Part shown: one piece after another, positions 33,292 to 61,843 of the stretch
Numbering within the stretch: position 1 is the first letter of the stretch
How the letters are laid out: every line of letters begins with the position of its first letter
Origin: Hormiphora californensis
Lineage: Eukaryota; Ctenophora; Tentaculata; Cydippida; Pleurobrachiidae
Direction of reading: 5' to 3'
Length of the DNA: 64,000 nt
NCBI GenBank assembly: GCA_020137815.1
Contig: CM035362.1
Coordinates: 3,476,414-3,540,413, forward strand
Notes under the pieces: generated by a model
Databases searched by the model: none
Told to the model about the DNA's origin: nothing
Seen by the model: only the letters and a program-made list of their open reading frames with translations
Translations under genes and position numbers: made by a program

Positions 33292-35902
33292 ATGGGGTCA
33301 TGCTGTGCTAAAACGGTCACCGCCTCCCGGGACGCAGTAGCCAAGCTCAAGGCAAAGTTTCCAAAAGCCAAACACGGGCAAACATGGTCCGAGTCCGAAT
33401 CGAGGAGTTCCGGCTGGGAGAACCAGTACGAAGTGGGAACACAGACGGAGGAAATAGTGTTCCAACTGATGCAGAATCTTAATACCCGACTCCTCCCTAT
33501 GAAGCATGGAGACACCCGTCAACGAACCGACTCAAATATGTCAACCTGGTGCCACGCTTCACAAGTAACGCTGGTGGGAGGACGGGATTCGTCACTCAAA
33601 GAGGCAGCTGGGTCTGCTAAGAGTTTCGAAGAAGTCCTGAGTGTGATTGAGCGGGTGCAGGACATCTGTGGACGAGTCTCAGTGACAGACCAGGTGTCTC
33701 TCCTTTGCTCAGTGGGATACCTCAGGGACTATTGTGTGTTCCTGAACGAGCAACACAACAAGAACAAAATGAGGAAACGCAGTTCGGTTGAGGACCTTGG
33801 CAATCACAGCCATGTCAAATATTGGATGACAGCGTACGCAGGGGATACACAGAACCACCGGGGAGGATCAAAACGGTTTAAAAAGATGGCCATGGCCGTT
33901 AAAATGGCTATAACCCTATCTGGTGGACGAACCGGATCGTTTTCATCCAACTCCGCGATAGGATTGACGGAAGTTTCTAGTGAAACTAAGGTAAGATTTG
34001 ATCAAATGACATTTACTTGATGTAGGAGACGATTGCAGTTGTATCTTAGAATTATACACTTGAACACTATTCTGTAGGAACAATGTGACCAATTTCTGGA
34101 GCAGAATCTGGACGAGTGGAATTTTGATCAGTTTCGATTCGATCGAATATCCTGTAACCATGGTTTGACGTTTATCTTCAAACGAATCTTAGAGGAGAAC
34201 AAATTATTTCGGGAGTTTTCAATTGACGCTCGAGAAATGATCAAATACTGCTTGTTGATCGAAGATGGATATCGGTTACACAAAAACACCTACCACAATG
34301 AGATACATGGGGCTGATGTACTCCAAACGGCCTACTACATACTCAAAAGTACGAAGGTGGCCAAGTGGCTCAGCAACTTGGAACTGCTTTCTTTGCTCTT
34401 TGCTGGTTAGTTTCACTATTCTATTTCACGCCCTCAATCCTCTTCTGTATGGTGGCGCCATACCCCATTTGATTGTCAAATAGGGCTACAGTGCGCTCAG
34501 ATGGGGTCGCGGCACCAGACAGATCCTCTTTAGCTTTCATATATAATTTCATCAATTCAGCCATGATACACGATGTGCAGCATACGGGAACGAACAACGG
34601 GTTTCACGTCCAGTCGCAGTCAAATCTGGCCATGCTCTACAACGACAAGAGTGTCCTGGAGAATCACCACGTGTCAACCGCCTACTCCCTTCTCAAGGTA
34701 TAGTAAAACATTGATTTACCTGTCTGTCAGAGCATTGACCTGACCCTATTCTCACTGATTTACCGTACCATTATTACTAGGTTCTGGCGTGACTTGGACA
34801 ATGGTTTTATGTAAAAGTAATTACTCAATTCCCAGGACGTAAACCCGTTTGTCAATATGACGCCAGCCCAGTTCAAGAGTATGCGAAGTATTGTGGTTGA
34901 TTGTGTACTGGCAACGGACATGGCTGCTCACTTTCAGCAGGTCAGTTCGGGCAATTAAAGAAAAAATCATTTGAATTAATCTTTTCTAGGAGACGATGCG
35001 AGGTTCCATTAATTCTCAGTGCACTCAGATGGGGTCTGTGGCGCCAGACAGTAATTTACCACAATTGGGGTGGGGTGGGGTGGGGGGGGGGGGGTTGTAG
35101 CCCCAAAAATTTCGAACTTTTTCCGAAATACATATGTCAAAAAATGTCAAAAAATGCACAATGCTTCTTTTTGATCTAGGTGAGCATGTTGAAGAACACA
35201 ACGATAGATGTATCACTGATCGAGAGACAGGATCTGATGAACTCCATCCTTCATTGTGCGGATATATCGGGCCCATCCAAGAAATGGGAAATCCACCACG
35301 AGTGGACTGGACTTCTAATGGAAGAGTTCTTCTGTCAGGTAGATAAAAATCAGAGGTGTTAAACAGCTTACTAAGCTACACCTAGTTTAGTAAAATATGG
35401 CTTGCTGTTATTTGATGGCCGGTCGGCTTTTATCAGCGCCGTATTTGATCCAAAGATAAAATAACCCAATTCCAAACATTTTCGCTCGTTCTAGGGTGAC
35501 CAAGAGAGGGAACTAGGACTAGCCGTCTCCCCACTTTGCGATCGACACGCAATTAATATTCCCAACTCTCAAATTGGATTCATCTCCTACATAACGGTTC
35601 CTGCATTTACCGCTCTCGGTGACTCCATTGACGCCGTCATGAGGGAGAAGCACGAACGAAAGTTCCTCGAAGACAGCACAAACTTTGGTGGTGCCGCACT
35701 GGCGTCAATGGCCAGATCTCGGTCCAACTTCCGGGATATGGCGGGTGGCCAAATGCCCCCGATCGAGGACGTGTACGAGGCGATGCAGTCACCGGCAGCC
35801 GTCTCAGTCTTCCATTATCGGCCAATTAAAAGGCCGTGGGACACGCATTTTAAGGAGAATGCTGACAGGTGGCTGAGTATGAAGACTGAAGAAGAGGAAT
35901 AG
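33292..35902 (+). CDS. PDE1: PDE1-type 3',5'-cyclic nucleotide phosphodiesterase, complete, 6 exons
   Basis: Exons 33292-33990, 34078-34405, 34561-34697, 34836-34940, 35180-35338, 35495-35902; phases fit throughout, 611 aa. The catalytic domain hydrolyses cAMP/cGMP. Its HD metal-site residues are all present: the proton-donor His in YHN (residue 306), His310 in HNEIHGAD, His346-Asp347 in AAMIHDVQHTG, Asp451 in LHCADIS, and the nucleotide-selecting Gln502 in NSQIGFI. HTGTNN, SVLENHHVS and SPLCDR are closest to PDE1. The N terminus MGSCC fits myristoylation at Gly2 plus palmitoylation of Cys4/5, suggesting membrane anchoring. The first 230 residues show no clear calmodulin site to my eye, which PDE1 normally has, so calcium regulation is uncertain. 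A poly(A) signal follows at 35931. Intron 2 contains a GGCGCC palindromic repeat. Confidence 0.9.
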
Positions 35903-35930
35903 GACAGTAATTGTTAATTTATATTTTGTT

Positions 35931-35936
35931 AATAAA
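35931..35936 (+). terminator. poly(A) signal of the phosphodiesterase gene
   Basis: AATAAA lies 29 bases after the stop codon, the only canonical signal close by. Confidence 0.65.
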
Positions 35937-36027
35937 ACTAAACCTGATTTAAAAAAATACGCACATACTTTTACTTTACGCGGGCGGACAGACAAACGAG
36001 TGATAAATCAAGTGTGTTCAGTGTTGG

Positions 36028-53981
<17,954 letters not shown>

Positions 53982-54150
53982 AGTCTATAATGGAGTGGAT
54001 ATTTAGTCTATAATCTAGAACTGGAGTGGAGGGGGTTAGTCTATAATGGAGTGGAGGGGGTTAGTCTATAATCTAGTACAGGGGTGGAGGGGGTTAGTCT
54101 ATAATCTATAATGGAGTGGAGGGGGTTAGTCTATAATCTAGACAGGGAAT
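53982..54150. repeat. about 25-bp minisatellite upstream of calpain-7
   Basis: Units GGAGTGGAGGGGGTTAGTCT plus ATAATCTAG, five to six imperfect copies just 5' of the calpain-7 start codon. On the gene's strand they read CCACTCCATTATAG, so they may be part of the 5' leader, promoter or a 3' splice site of an upstream non-coding exon. Confidence 0.65.
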
Positions 54151-54164
54151 GTTTAAAGAGGGGT

Positions 54165-54310
54165 GGAGAAAGATGATCGGGAAACAAATAATAGAGAAAG
54201 AGGAAAAAAGAGCGAAAGGGAGCAAAAGGGAGTGGCTACTGCTGGGTGGATTAGCTGGGATATTGGTATTTGGTCAAGCCATGTTTTGAAAGTAAGTAAT
54301 GCAAATAACA
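54165..54310 (+). repeat. dispersed repeat, copy 1 (copy 2 at 56395-56546)
   Basis: GGGTGGAGAAAGATGATCGG ... TTGGTATTTGG ... TTTTGAAAGTAAG matches 56395-56546 (GGGTGGAGAGAGATGATTGG ... TTGGTATTTGG ... TTTTGGAAGTAAG). The two copies flank the BTB gene in the same direction. Confidence 0.7.
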
Positions 54311-54658
54311 GGGGATAAAAACGATTCCATTAATCAACTGATATTTTCAATAGAAATAGAAATATTGATATCTAAATAAAAACCAACAGTATGAAAGGGA
54401 CATGGCAACTTTACCCTATTGTACCTTTATTTTGGATATTATATGAAACATGCAATACGTCAGTTACTATTTAAGAATCATGCAATGACACACACACACT
54501 TATCCTTGATTGGACATCAAACAATAACAATATGAGTTTCTTTTTTCCTTGTCTTTGCAACAAAAACTGCCTTCTCTCTCAATCACCGATCTCGTCGTGT
54601 TTCATGTGCTGGAACTTGGACTCACTAATTTAACTCAGAACACCAAATAACTTAAATG

Positions 54659-56255
54659 CTATTCAAGTTTTTGAGTAGGCCACCAGACAGCCAAATCCAA
54701 ACTATATCCAGCTTTGCATTCTTTGTAGAGTTTAACAAGTGAATCAGTAGGGGAGTTGATATTACTACAGTTAATAAATGAGACCCAGTCTTTAAAACCA
54801 CTGCGCCCCGTAACAAAAATGTGCTGTAGAAATTCAGGGTCTCGGTGAAAGTGAGAGTCTGTTTTAGCGTCTAAAATACCTTGATCTGTCACTAACTCGA
54901 GAGTAATAACTGGCCAAGATTGTTCATTGTTTATAGCCAGTGAAGCTTTCAAAGCCACTTTACATCTTTTATTGGATCCTTTTGGGTTTTCTTCACAGTA
55001 ACTGGAAAAATCATGTAGGTCGAGGAACATGTGTTCAGAATACTGCAATGGAATCTTTAGAGGACCATTGTATATCCAATCACAACGTAACCTATGTCCA
55101 ATGTCCTCTTTCCCTTCCACATAATGTGTCACAACTTGCCTTAATCCAGGAAACTGTCTAGAAAAACTATTTGCAGTTACTGTTGATACCCAAAGTAGCC
55201 CATGGGTGGTATTGTAACATCTCCTGTCCAGTGCTGCTGTTATTGCATCAACTATCTCTCGTGAATTTGTATCACCGTATATTTGACAACAGTAAAGCAG
55301 AGAATATACAAACTGGATACCTGAATTAATTCTCGGTTCTTCATCAATCACTTTAACGGCATCAAGCAATGTTGTACACTCTCCAAGGGCTGGTATTTCA
55401 ATTGGGTAAACTATCTTTTGAGGACTTTCCTTGGAAATCCTAGGAGGAGTGGGAGCAGGTGATCTATGCGAGAATATCGAAAACAAGGCTCCAAGATCAT
55501 CGTTGGAGAGAGAACGTTGCAGTGTTGTAACCAACTTCTGGTACAATTCAGGATCCTCTTGGAAACAAATGGCCAGTGTTTCGGACGTCAGTAACCGTTT
55601 CTCAACACCACTTAGCTTCACAGGAGGGGGCTTGCTCTCAACGACTGGGATGAACCATTCAAACAGAACCGTGATTGATCTGCTAGCCAGGGAAATACAC
55701 AGATCTGTGTACACAAAGTCCTGTTTGTTGGGATCATGGGAGACTGAAATTTTTGACCAGCGACAATCGGAGGTCAGACAATTCTCCCATACTGGTACTT
55801 CAGAACAAGCTGTAGGTCTTTGTTGTTCCTCTCCTTGAGGATGTACCCAGCTTCCTGAAATAGGTAACCATGCCGCCTCTAGAGATCCTGTTGTCAGCTC
55901 CTGAGCAGAGGTTGGTATAGAATTTTAGACACTCGTCTATCATCCATTGGACTTTGAACACTGCACTCAGCTTGTTTACCTCTCGGAAGTTTTCCCTGGT
56001 GAGAATAAAGGACCCCGTGTAACAAGCTTCAACAAAACATTGGACGGAAGAATGGGAAAACTCTTCCACGTCGAGTTCCTTCATTTGAAGTTCACCCACC
56101 AGCTCAGACACCACCAAGCTGTTAATAGCCAGGGGAAATGAACTGGTTCGGACAATTTCACCTCCACTGCAGATGAGCTGTAGATCGTTAAGTCCCCTCA
56201 ACTCCAGGTAGTGTCTACCAAAGTTCATGGGAACTGTGCAAGTCTGTAGCACCAT
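54659..56255 (-). pseudogene. BTB-BACK domain gene with two apparent frameshifts
   Basis: The N-terminal 125 residues are a BTB domain (NDLQLICSGGEIVRTSSFPL, FVEACYTGSFILTRENFREV, LSAVFKVQWMIDECLKFY). A BACK-like helix follows in another frame (GYLFQEAGYILKERNNKDLQ), and the rest (about 370 aa, WENCLTSDCRWSKISVSH onward) in the third frame to the stop at 54659. The shifts fall at GGCGGCATGG (about 55870) and TATGGGAGAA (about 55787); one missing base at each would explain them. Codon choice and sequence quality look preserved elsewhere, so these may be consensus errors rather than true decay; a very short intron at the first point is also possible. BTB-BACK proteins often serve as Cullin-3 adaptors; no Kelch repeats are seen, and the C-terminal half is unrecognised. 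Confidence 0.65.
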
Positions 56256-56546
56256 GGTGACTCTCTATTTGGGAACAAGGGTTTAGGTTAGATTTGTGTC
56301 AAGAAAATACAGGGAGGGGAATGGTAAAAAAGGGCAACAATAAGTTGTTACAGGGAGTATAGGGACAATATGAGGTTCACGAGTTACAACCAGGTTGGAG
56401 GGGTGGAGAGAGATGATTGGGAAATAAAGTGGGAGAAAGAAGGAAACAGAAATAAAAGAGGTAAAGAGGGTGTGTGGTAGAGAAAGGGAGTTAGTGCCAG
56501 GTGGATTAAAGTTGGGGCATTGGTATTTGGACCATCCATATTTTGG

Positions 56547-57424
56547 AAGTAAGCACTAGGGTGTGCTAAGTGAAAATTTTGTCGACTTGGCCAATAGTTT
56601 AAGGGTAGATATGAAACTATGGACAATTGTCTACTACATCCTGAAAACGGAATTGGGGTAGTGTATGTCAATTACGTGGGCCAGGCGATTAAAAAAGTTT
56701 ACTTTTTTACCGAAAAAAGGAAAATATGTGTGTTTTACACGAGTGTTTGGCATGTTCTTGATATCAACTTTTTATGGTCAGGGTCAACGGTTTAATACCG
56801 ACCAGAATGGATGTGTATCATGAAAGTTAGCCAAAGTTCATTTTTGGCCTGAAAATGTTCATTTTGGACCAAACATGTTCATTTTTGACTAAAAATGTTC
56901 ATTTCGGTCATCTTCTTCAATTTTGAGAGCTTTTTCATGAACGGGATCGTGTTCAGCAGGTCAAAATTAGTCGATTACAACCGGAATTTGCTTTCCAACA
57001 AATAAAATCTCAAAAAGTTAAAATTCGTCTCCACTAATACTGCAAAGTAGGAAAATGTGCAAGAAAAAAATATGAAAAAAAAAATTTTTCATTATAAAAT
57101 GGAGTTCTGAAGGTCCAGGCTGGAAATAATGCTTGTACTGGTTCTCATGAGGCGATTCATGTGTGTGGTTTTTTCGAAATAACGCCCCAAAATACATTTT
57201 TTGATATGAATATGCCCATATATGGGCATACATCGGCCCACGTAATTGGGCCAGGGTAGGACTAAAATTTTTTTACCAAATGTTTTAGAAAGGTCGTAGG
57301 AACTCATTCTAGGGGTAAACTATGTGAAAATTGGATTTGATTTATGAGTTGGGAAAAATAGCACACCCACTTTTATCCCCTGTTGTTTGGAGTGCTTACT
57401 AAGCACTCCAAACAACAGGGGATA
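56547..57424. mobile_element. possible insertion with inverted copy of its flank
   Basis: The dispersed repeat of 56395 is interrupted after TAAGCACT (56539-56546) and resumes at TAAGCACTCC (57399), an 8-bp repeat of the target. The last 28 bases before it are the exact inverse of the 28 bases after it (TTTTATCCCCTGTTG... / ...CAACAGGGGATAAAA). Inside, AATTACGTGGGCC at 56670 faces GGCCCACGTAATT at 57236, and GGGTGTGCTA/TAGCACACCC at about 56549 and 57358-57367 are inverted. No coding capacity. Confidence 0.5.
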
Positions 57425-57588
57425 AAATCCCCTGTTATCTTCAATGATGTATTAGTCTACAATCTAGAATATATTATCCGAGTAGCTCCGGCATCTAGGC
57501 AGTATTGCCTAGAATCAAGAAGGGGAATTTGTGGGGAAAAACACCGAAAACCGGAAAGTTCTGCCGACTTTTGATCATGTGTGAAAAT

Positions 57589-57697
57589 CAGGAACCGACC
57601 GAAACAAGTAAACAGCCAATCAGAACTCGTTATTTAGGTCACGTGACTGGTTATCAGCCAATCAGGGACCAGTATTTCCTGATTCGATCGGTTCCTG
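57589..57697. mobile_element. MITE family A copy 5
   Basis: Complete copy, CAGGAACCGACCGA to TCGATCGGTTCCTG, with TCACGTGACTGG inside. Confidence 0.85.
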
Positions 57698-57779
57698 GTG
57701 AAAATGATGTAATGGAGTCCATGTGTGTAAAGATCAGTGTAACAGTGTCTAAACAAACAACACTTTGTTTGTAGCGGCA

Positions 57780-58000
57780 GTACAGGTTGTGGTAAATTGG
57801 TCGCGGTAGTTTGGTAAATGGTCAGTAGTTAGTTGGTTTAGTAAATGGGTAGTACAGTTAGTAGTTGGTGTAGTAAATGGGTAGTACAGTTAGTAGTTGG
57901 TTTAGTAAATGGGTAGTACAGTTTTTAGTTGATTTAGTAAATAGGTAGTTCAGTTTTTATTTGATTTAGTAAATGAACAGCACAGTTTCTAAAATCCCGG
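57780..58000. repeat. 36-bp minisatellite (TTAGTAAATGGGTAGTACAG)
   Basis: About five imperfect units TTAGTAGTTGGTTTAGTAAA and TGGGTAGTACAG in intergenic DNA ahead of the GTPase gene. Beyond it, to 58670, there is no gene that I can support. Confidence 0.8.
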
Positions 58001-58901
58001 TAGCAGTTAGTGATTCTCACAATACAACTGACTACACCATGAATCCGTCACCTAATATCCGTGTATCAGAAGTTTGTTTTTATTTCCGTCTGTATACAAA
58101 CTCTTTCTATCTAACACTGTATACATTCTTTCTCTCTATCTAATATCTATATATCTCTCCCTTTCTCATTCTCTCATTCTTTCCTTCTCTCTCTCTCTCT
58201 CGCTCTCTTGCTATCTGTTTATTGCATTATCCAGCATGTTTTCACCCAATGGTACTTTGCCTTGTCCATGTCCTGCTGTCTGTCCTTGCGAGTCATGTAT
58301 TATGTAATCCAAAATACGAGCTGTTCTCATGTTGACAATACAGGATGTTAACCTCGATGTAAAAACCTTAGTTACCTTGCCTCTTTAGATTTATCAGAAA
58401 AGACCATCCTAACTTAGTTTGCTAATTTGCTAACTTATAATGCTCACTTGAAAATTGTAATAATATGAAGTTACCAGAAAGTGAAATAAATCTCCAAATA
58501 TTTCCCAGGAATATATGATTCATCATTGATCCCTCTAATGTTGCCCCCCAGTGGAACCCAACACTGCTAATACAACGAACATTGTTTGACCCACGAGGAA
58601 TCTTACTACGAATCCCCTCTTCTCTATCTTTCTATCTCTCTATCTCTCTGGGAAGAAGAAGAGAGATTCATTTTATATTACACAATCGCTGTGTGTGAGC
58701 GAGATAACTGCTAGGCTCTCCCACATTTTCTGGCATTTTGGTTCGTGATTTAGCTCAACTTTGTGTTTTACTACTACTCTCAAAGGATCAAAGTTTATCA
58801 GGAACACACTACTTGCCTTACTTGACACTGCCTCACCGTGCACCCCAGGTTTGAACAAAACTTCTACGTACTCCACATCTCAGATATATTAGTCTCACGG
58901 T

Positions 58902-59516
58902 ATGAGGCGCCTGAAATTCGTTCTTATCGGACACCCCCAGGTGGGCCGAACGACCCTCCTAGAAACCTACGTTAACGGAGCTCAGTTCATGAGATCTGAC
59001 TCTGGAACTTTGGCCCGGGGTTCCTCCCGACCTCGTTCATTCATGATGACCTCCAGCTCGGCAGTGTCATTCAACATCAATGTAGTGGTGGATGGTACCC
59101 CTTTTTCTCTGAGATTATACGATCCTGAGATGGAGGATTTAGAGTCAGTTCTGGGTGATGAAATGCCCGATGCGGTTATAATTCTCTTTGATATTTCAAA
59201 CTTGGAAAGTTTCCAAGTGGTCGAGGAACTTTATCGGAGAGTGAAACTCCATTCCCCGAAGATGAAGATTGTAGTAGCGGGAAATAAACTTGATCTACGG
59301 ATCCGGAATCCCCAACGGTTGCCCCTGGTTACGGTTCAAGAAGTCAAGGACATGGCATTGAGACTCCGAACCAGAGAGATGGTGGAATGTTCAGGGATGA
59401 CGTTACGGGGTGTTGACGATCTGTTTGACTCGACAGTTAGGTTTGCTGCACCCGCTATGAGTGAGCTGAAATTTAGGTTAAAGAGGAGATCGAGAGCGGA
59501 TTGTTCGGTTATGTGA
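58902..59516 (+). CDS. Rho-like small GTPase with degenerate nucleotide-binding motifs, intronless
   Basis: A 204-aa single-exon frame aligns by eye with the Rho family: FVLIGHPQVGRTTLLETY (P loop), VVVDGTPFSLRLYDP, IILFDISNLESF, VVAGNKLDLR (NKxD motif, 118-121), VECSGMTLRGVDDLFD (G5 region), then a basic tail and a CSVM box at the end that fits prenylation (Met favours farnesyl). Key departures: Lys of the P loop is Arg16; the DxxG motif is DPEM (74-77) without Gly or the catalytic Gln; switch I is replaced by a Ser/Arg-rich stretch (32-55). From family knowledge such proteins bind or hydrolyse GTP poorly and act as constitutive or scaffold members. The lack of introns could mean an ancient retrocopy; no poly(A) tail or target duplication is seen. 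Confidence 0.8.
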   Translation: MRRLKFVLIGHPQVGRTTLLETYVNGAQFMRSDSGTLARGSSRPRSFMMTSSSAVSFNINVVVDGTPFSLRLYDPEMEDLESVLGDEMPDAVIILFDISNLESFQVVEELYRRVKLHSPKMKIVVAGNKLDLRIRNPQRLPLVTVQEVKDMALRLRTREMVECSGMTLRGVDDLFDSTVRFAAPAMSELKFRLKRRSRADCSVM

Positions 59517-59700
59517 GAGGGGAGATCGAGAGCAGATTGTTTGTATATGAGTCGGACATGTGAGAGGGGGACTGGGGAGGTCGAGAGCGGATTGTTCGGT
59601 AATGTGAGAGGGGAGGAGGTCGAGAGCGGATTGTTCGGTTATGTGAGTGGGGAGATCGAGAGCGGATTGTTTGTTTTGTTTGTGTATGAGTCGGACACAG
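59484..59700 (+). repeat. five tandem copies of the 3' coding end of the GTPase gene
   Basis: The last codons and stop of the gene (GAGATCGAGAGCGGATTGTTCG then GTTATGTGA) are repeated downstream at about 59521, 59577, 59613 and 59650 with small changes, in units of 36-56 bases. Only the first copy is in the gene's frame before a stop. Confidence 0.85.
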
Positions 59701-59766
59701 GTTTACCGGAACCCCGATTTACCGGTGAACCCTTTCCCCCGAGCATCCCAGTAAATCGGGGTCCCT
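59700..59766. mobile_element. short copy of MITE family B
   Basis: GGTTTACCGGAACCCCGATT to GTAAATCGGGGTCCCTG; ends diverged. Directly follows the GTPase tail repeats. Confidence 0.65.
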
Positions 59767-59769
59767 GAG

Positions 59770-61710
59770 GAATATCTTAAAATAATTTTAAATCCATTTC
59801 CCTGTGCAAGCAGTAAAAGTTTTTAGGTTTTTTTTGTGTCTTCCGGGATAAATTGATATATTATGTGAGAACACAATATGTTTATTGAAAACTAATGATT
59901 TGATATGTTTACGATTAATCATATCTCGTGTTTAAAACTAAAATATTAATAGTACTTCACCCGTTCTTAATTAAGGATCCAGCGGGCGAATGGCAGTCTA
60001 GCTTGGCAACCAGTTCTATTCTTTCACTCCCCCCCCCCCCCCCAGCTGTACTAATTTGACACAGACGGACTAAAAATTCACAAAAGAACTAAAAGATAGG
60101 TATATTTTCCAGGGACGGTAGGTAAACAGTATCGTTGTTAGAGATCTCTAGATAACTTAAGAAAACACCCCTTCTCGCTCAACCCTTTCTCTCCAAACAA
60201 ACCAACTCTCCAATGTGGACCTTTTCTATTCATTACCATCAAAAATACCTTTGCGAGTCCAATGTGGTACAATAAACAACTTTATATATGAGACACATAA
60301 CACGATTATCTTGAGTAATGGCCGGACCTTAATTTCATATATGAAACAACTTGGTCTTTCCGTCAGCAAAAATATTATCTTAGCTCGAGATCTTGAGCAA
60401 TTTTCTCTCGCAAGAGGGACTGAGTTTCCCCGAACTTTATACTAAACAAACTTCATACTGTTTATTTTGGATTTTTTCCCTCTCAACCTCTCGGATTGAA
60501 TTTGTTTGCACAAGAGGAAGATTTTCATAGATTCACTTCACATATAATATATTTCCGACCACTCATTATATTCTGGTCTTTTTGTCGTCTACTACCAATG
60601 ACGGGTAAACTTTTCGCGAAAAATGTTTATTTTTGTGTTTTTTTAAAGTACAAAAACCATCGAAATCCTTGAACCTGTGTAACTCTTTCTTTTCTTTATT
60701 ATTTCTATGCTTTGTTATGGTTGATGGCCATGGGCCTGAGAATTTGTCAAGCAACAACTCTGCATGTTTTGTTTATCTTAGGGGCCCAATATATCACATC
60801 TTTCCCCCAAGTTGATCTTATCAGGCCATTTCCAGCCTCGTGCGGATGAAGCGACTCTCTGGGCGACTCTTCTCTTCAGCGGACCTATTTCACGTATCAC
60901 ACAACTGCATCTAGAGGTCTGACATCTACTTATATTTTTACAACTTTTATATAATCCTTTAAAGCAGATCACTTTTACTGCAACAGGAATATTGTTTCTC
61001 TAGGAATATTGTTTCTCTAGGAATATTGCTTCACTAAACATATTTGACATGCATAACATGGTTAATTTCTTTCATTCCATTCCATCTCCATGAGAATCTC
61101 TCTCACTTCATATATCCCTTCCCTCGCTCAGTCTCACCTTTTCCTCCTCTTGATCCATGGTGGTCCTTAGTTAGCGCCTCTCCAAGTCTCAAACTCTCAA
61201 ACTCTCCAACTCTCCAACTATCCATCTCCCCATTAGACCTCCTTGCTATCTAACACGTCCTTCTCTTTTTCTTGCCAAGCATCCTCTTGTTTTTAGCGCC
61301 TCTCCATCATTGTTTTCTTTTCATCTCGGCTGCAGCTCTTGAGGGAGTTTTTAAAATTATATTTCTACTCTGGAGTCGCATATTTTTCGACTCTAATTCT
61401 GCAGTAGTTCTTCTCTTTTTTTGAATTTTATACCAGCTTGCATACTATAACTTCAGTACCTGCCATCTTCAGTACCTGCCATCTCTCAGCTTCTGCTAGG
61501 ACCGACTCATCTTTTGTTCAAAAATGAATCTTTAAGTTGTTTCCTATCATCTTTTCACCACTGTTTTGTACACGAGGGAGAGGCGTAGCCAGTAGCCACT
61601 CTACCAAAGTTCCCCAATCCAATGCCTGAACCCTCTTCTTCTTCTTCTTCTTCGTCTTGGAGGCCGTCCCTACATGGGTTGAGATGAAGGGTTGGAACCA
61701 TATAGTATGA
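59770..61710. other. intergenic DNA, no gene supported
   Basis: AT-rich sequence with an 18-base C-run (60026-60043), scattered pyrimidine tracts, and a tandem AGGAATATTGTTTCTCT at 60985-61030. Short open frames here have no family features. Confidence 0.5.
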
Positions 61711-61717
61711 ACCCTCA

Positions 61718-61832
61718 CTCTAACACACTACTTCTTCTTCTTGGAGGCCACTCTAACACACTACTTCTTCTTCTTGGAGGCCACTCTAACACACTACTTC
61801 TTCTTCTTGGAGGCCACTCTAACACTACACAC
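61718..61832 (+). repeat. 38-bp repeat CTAACACACTACTTCTTCTTCTTGGAGG
   Basis: Three to four units with CCACTCTAACACACTACTTC and TTCTTCTTGGAGG. Each carries CTAAC and a pyrimidine tract in the direction of the following gene and ends just before a possible acceptor ACACTACAG (61833-61837) ahead of the first glutamine synthetase exon seen. Confidence 0.75.
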
Positions 61833-61843
61833 TACAGCAGTAC

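Noticed and set aside
60215-60445. 76-aa open frame in the intergenic region
   Set aside because: No domain, no splice sites or neighbours supporting a gene; composition like the surrounding AT-rich DNA.
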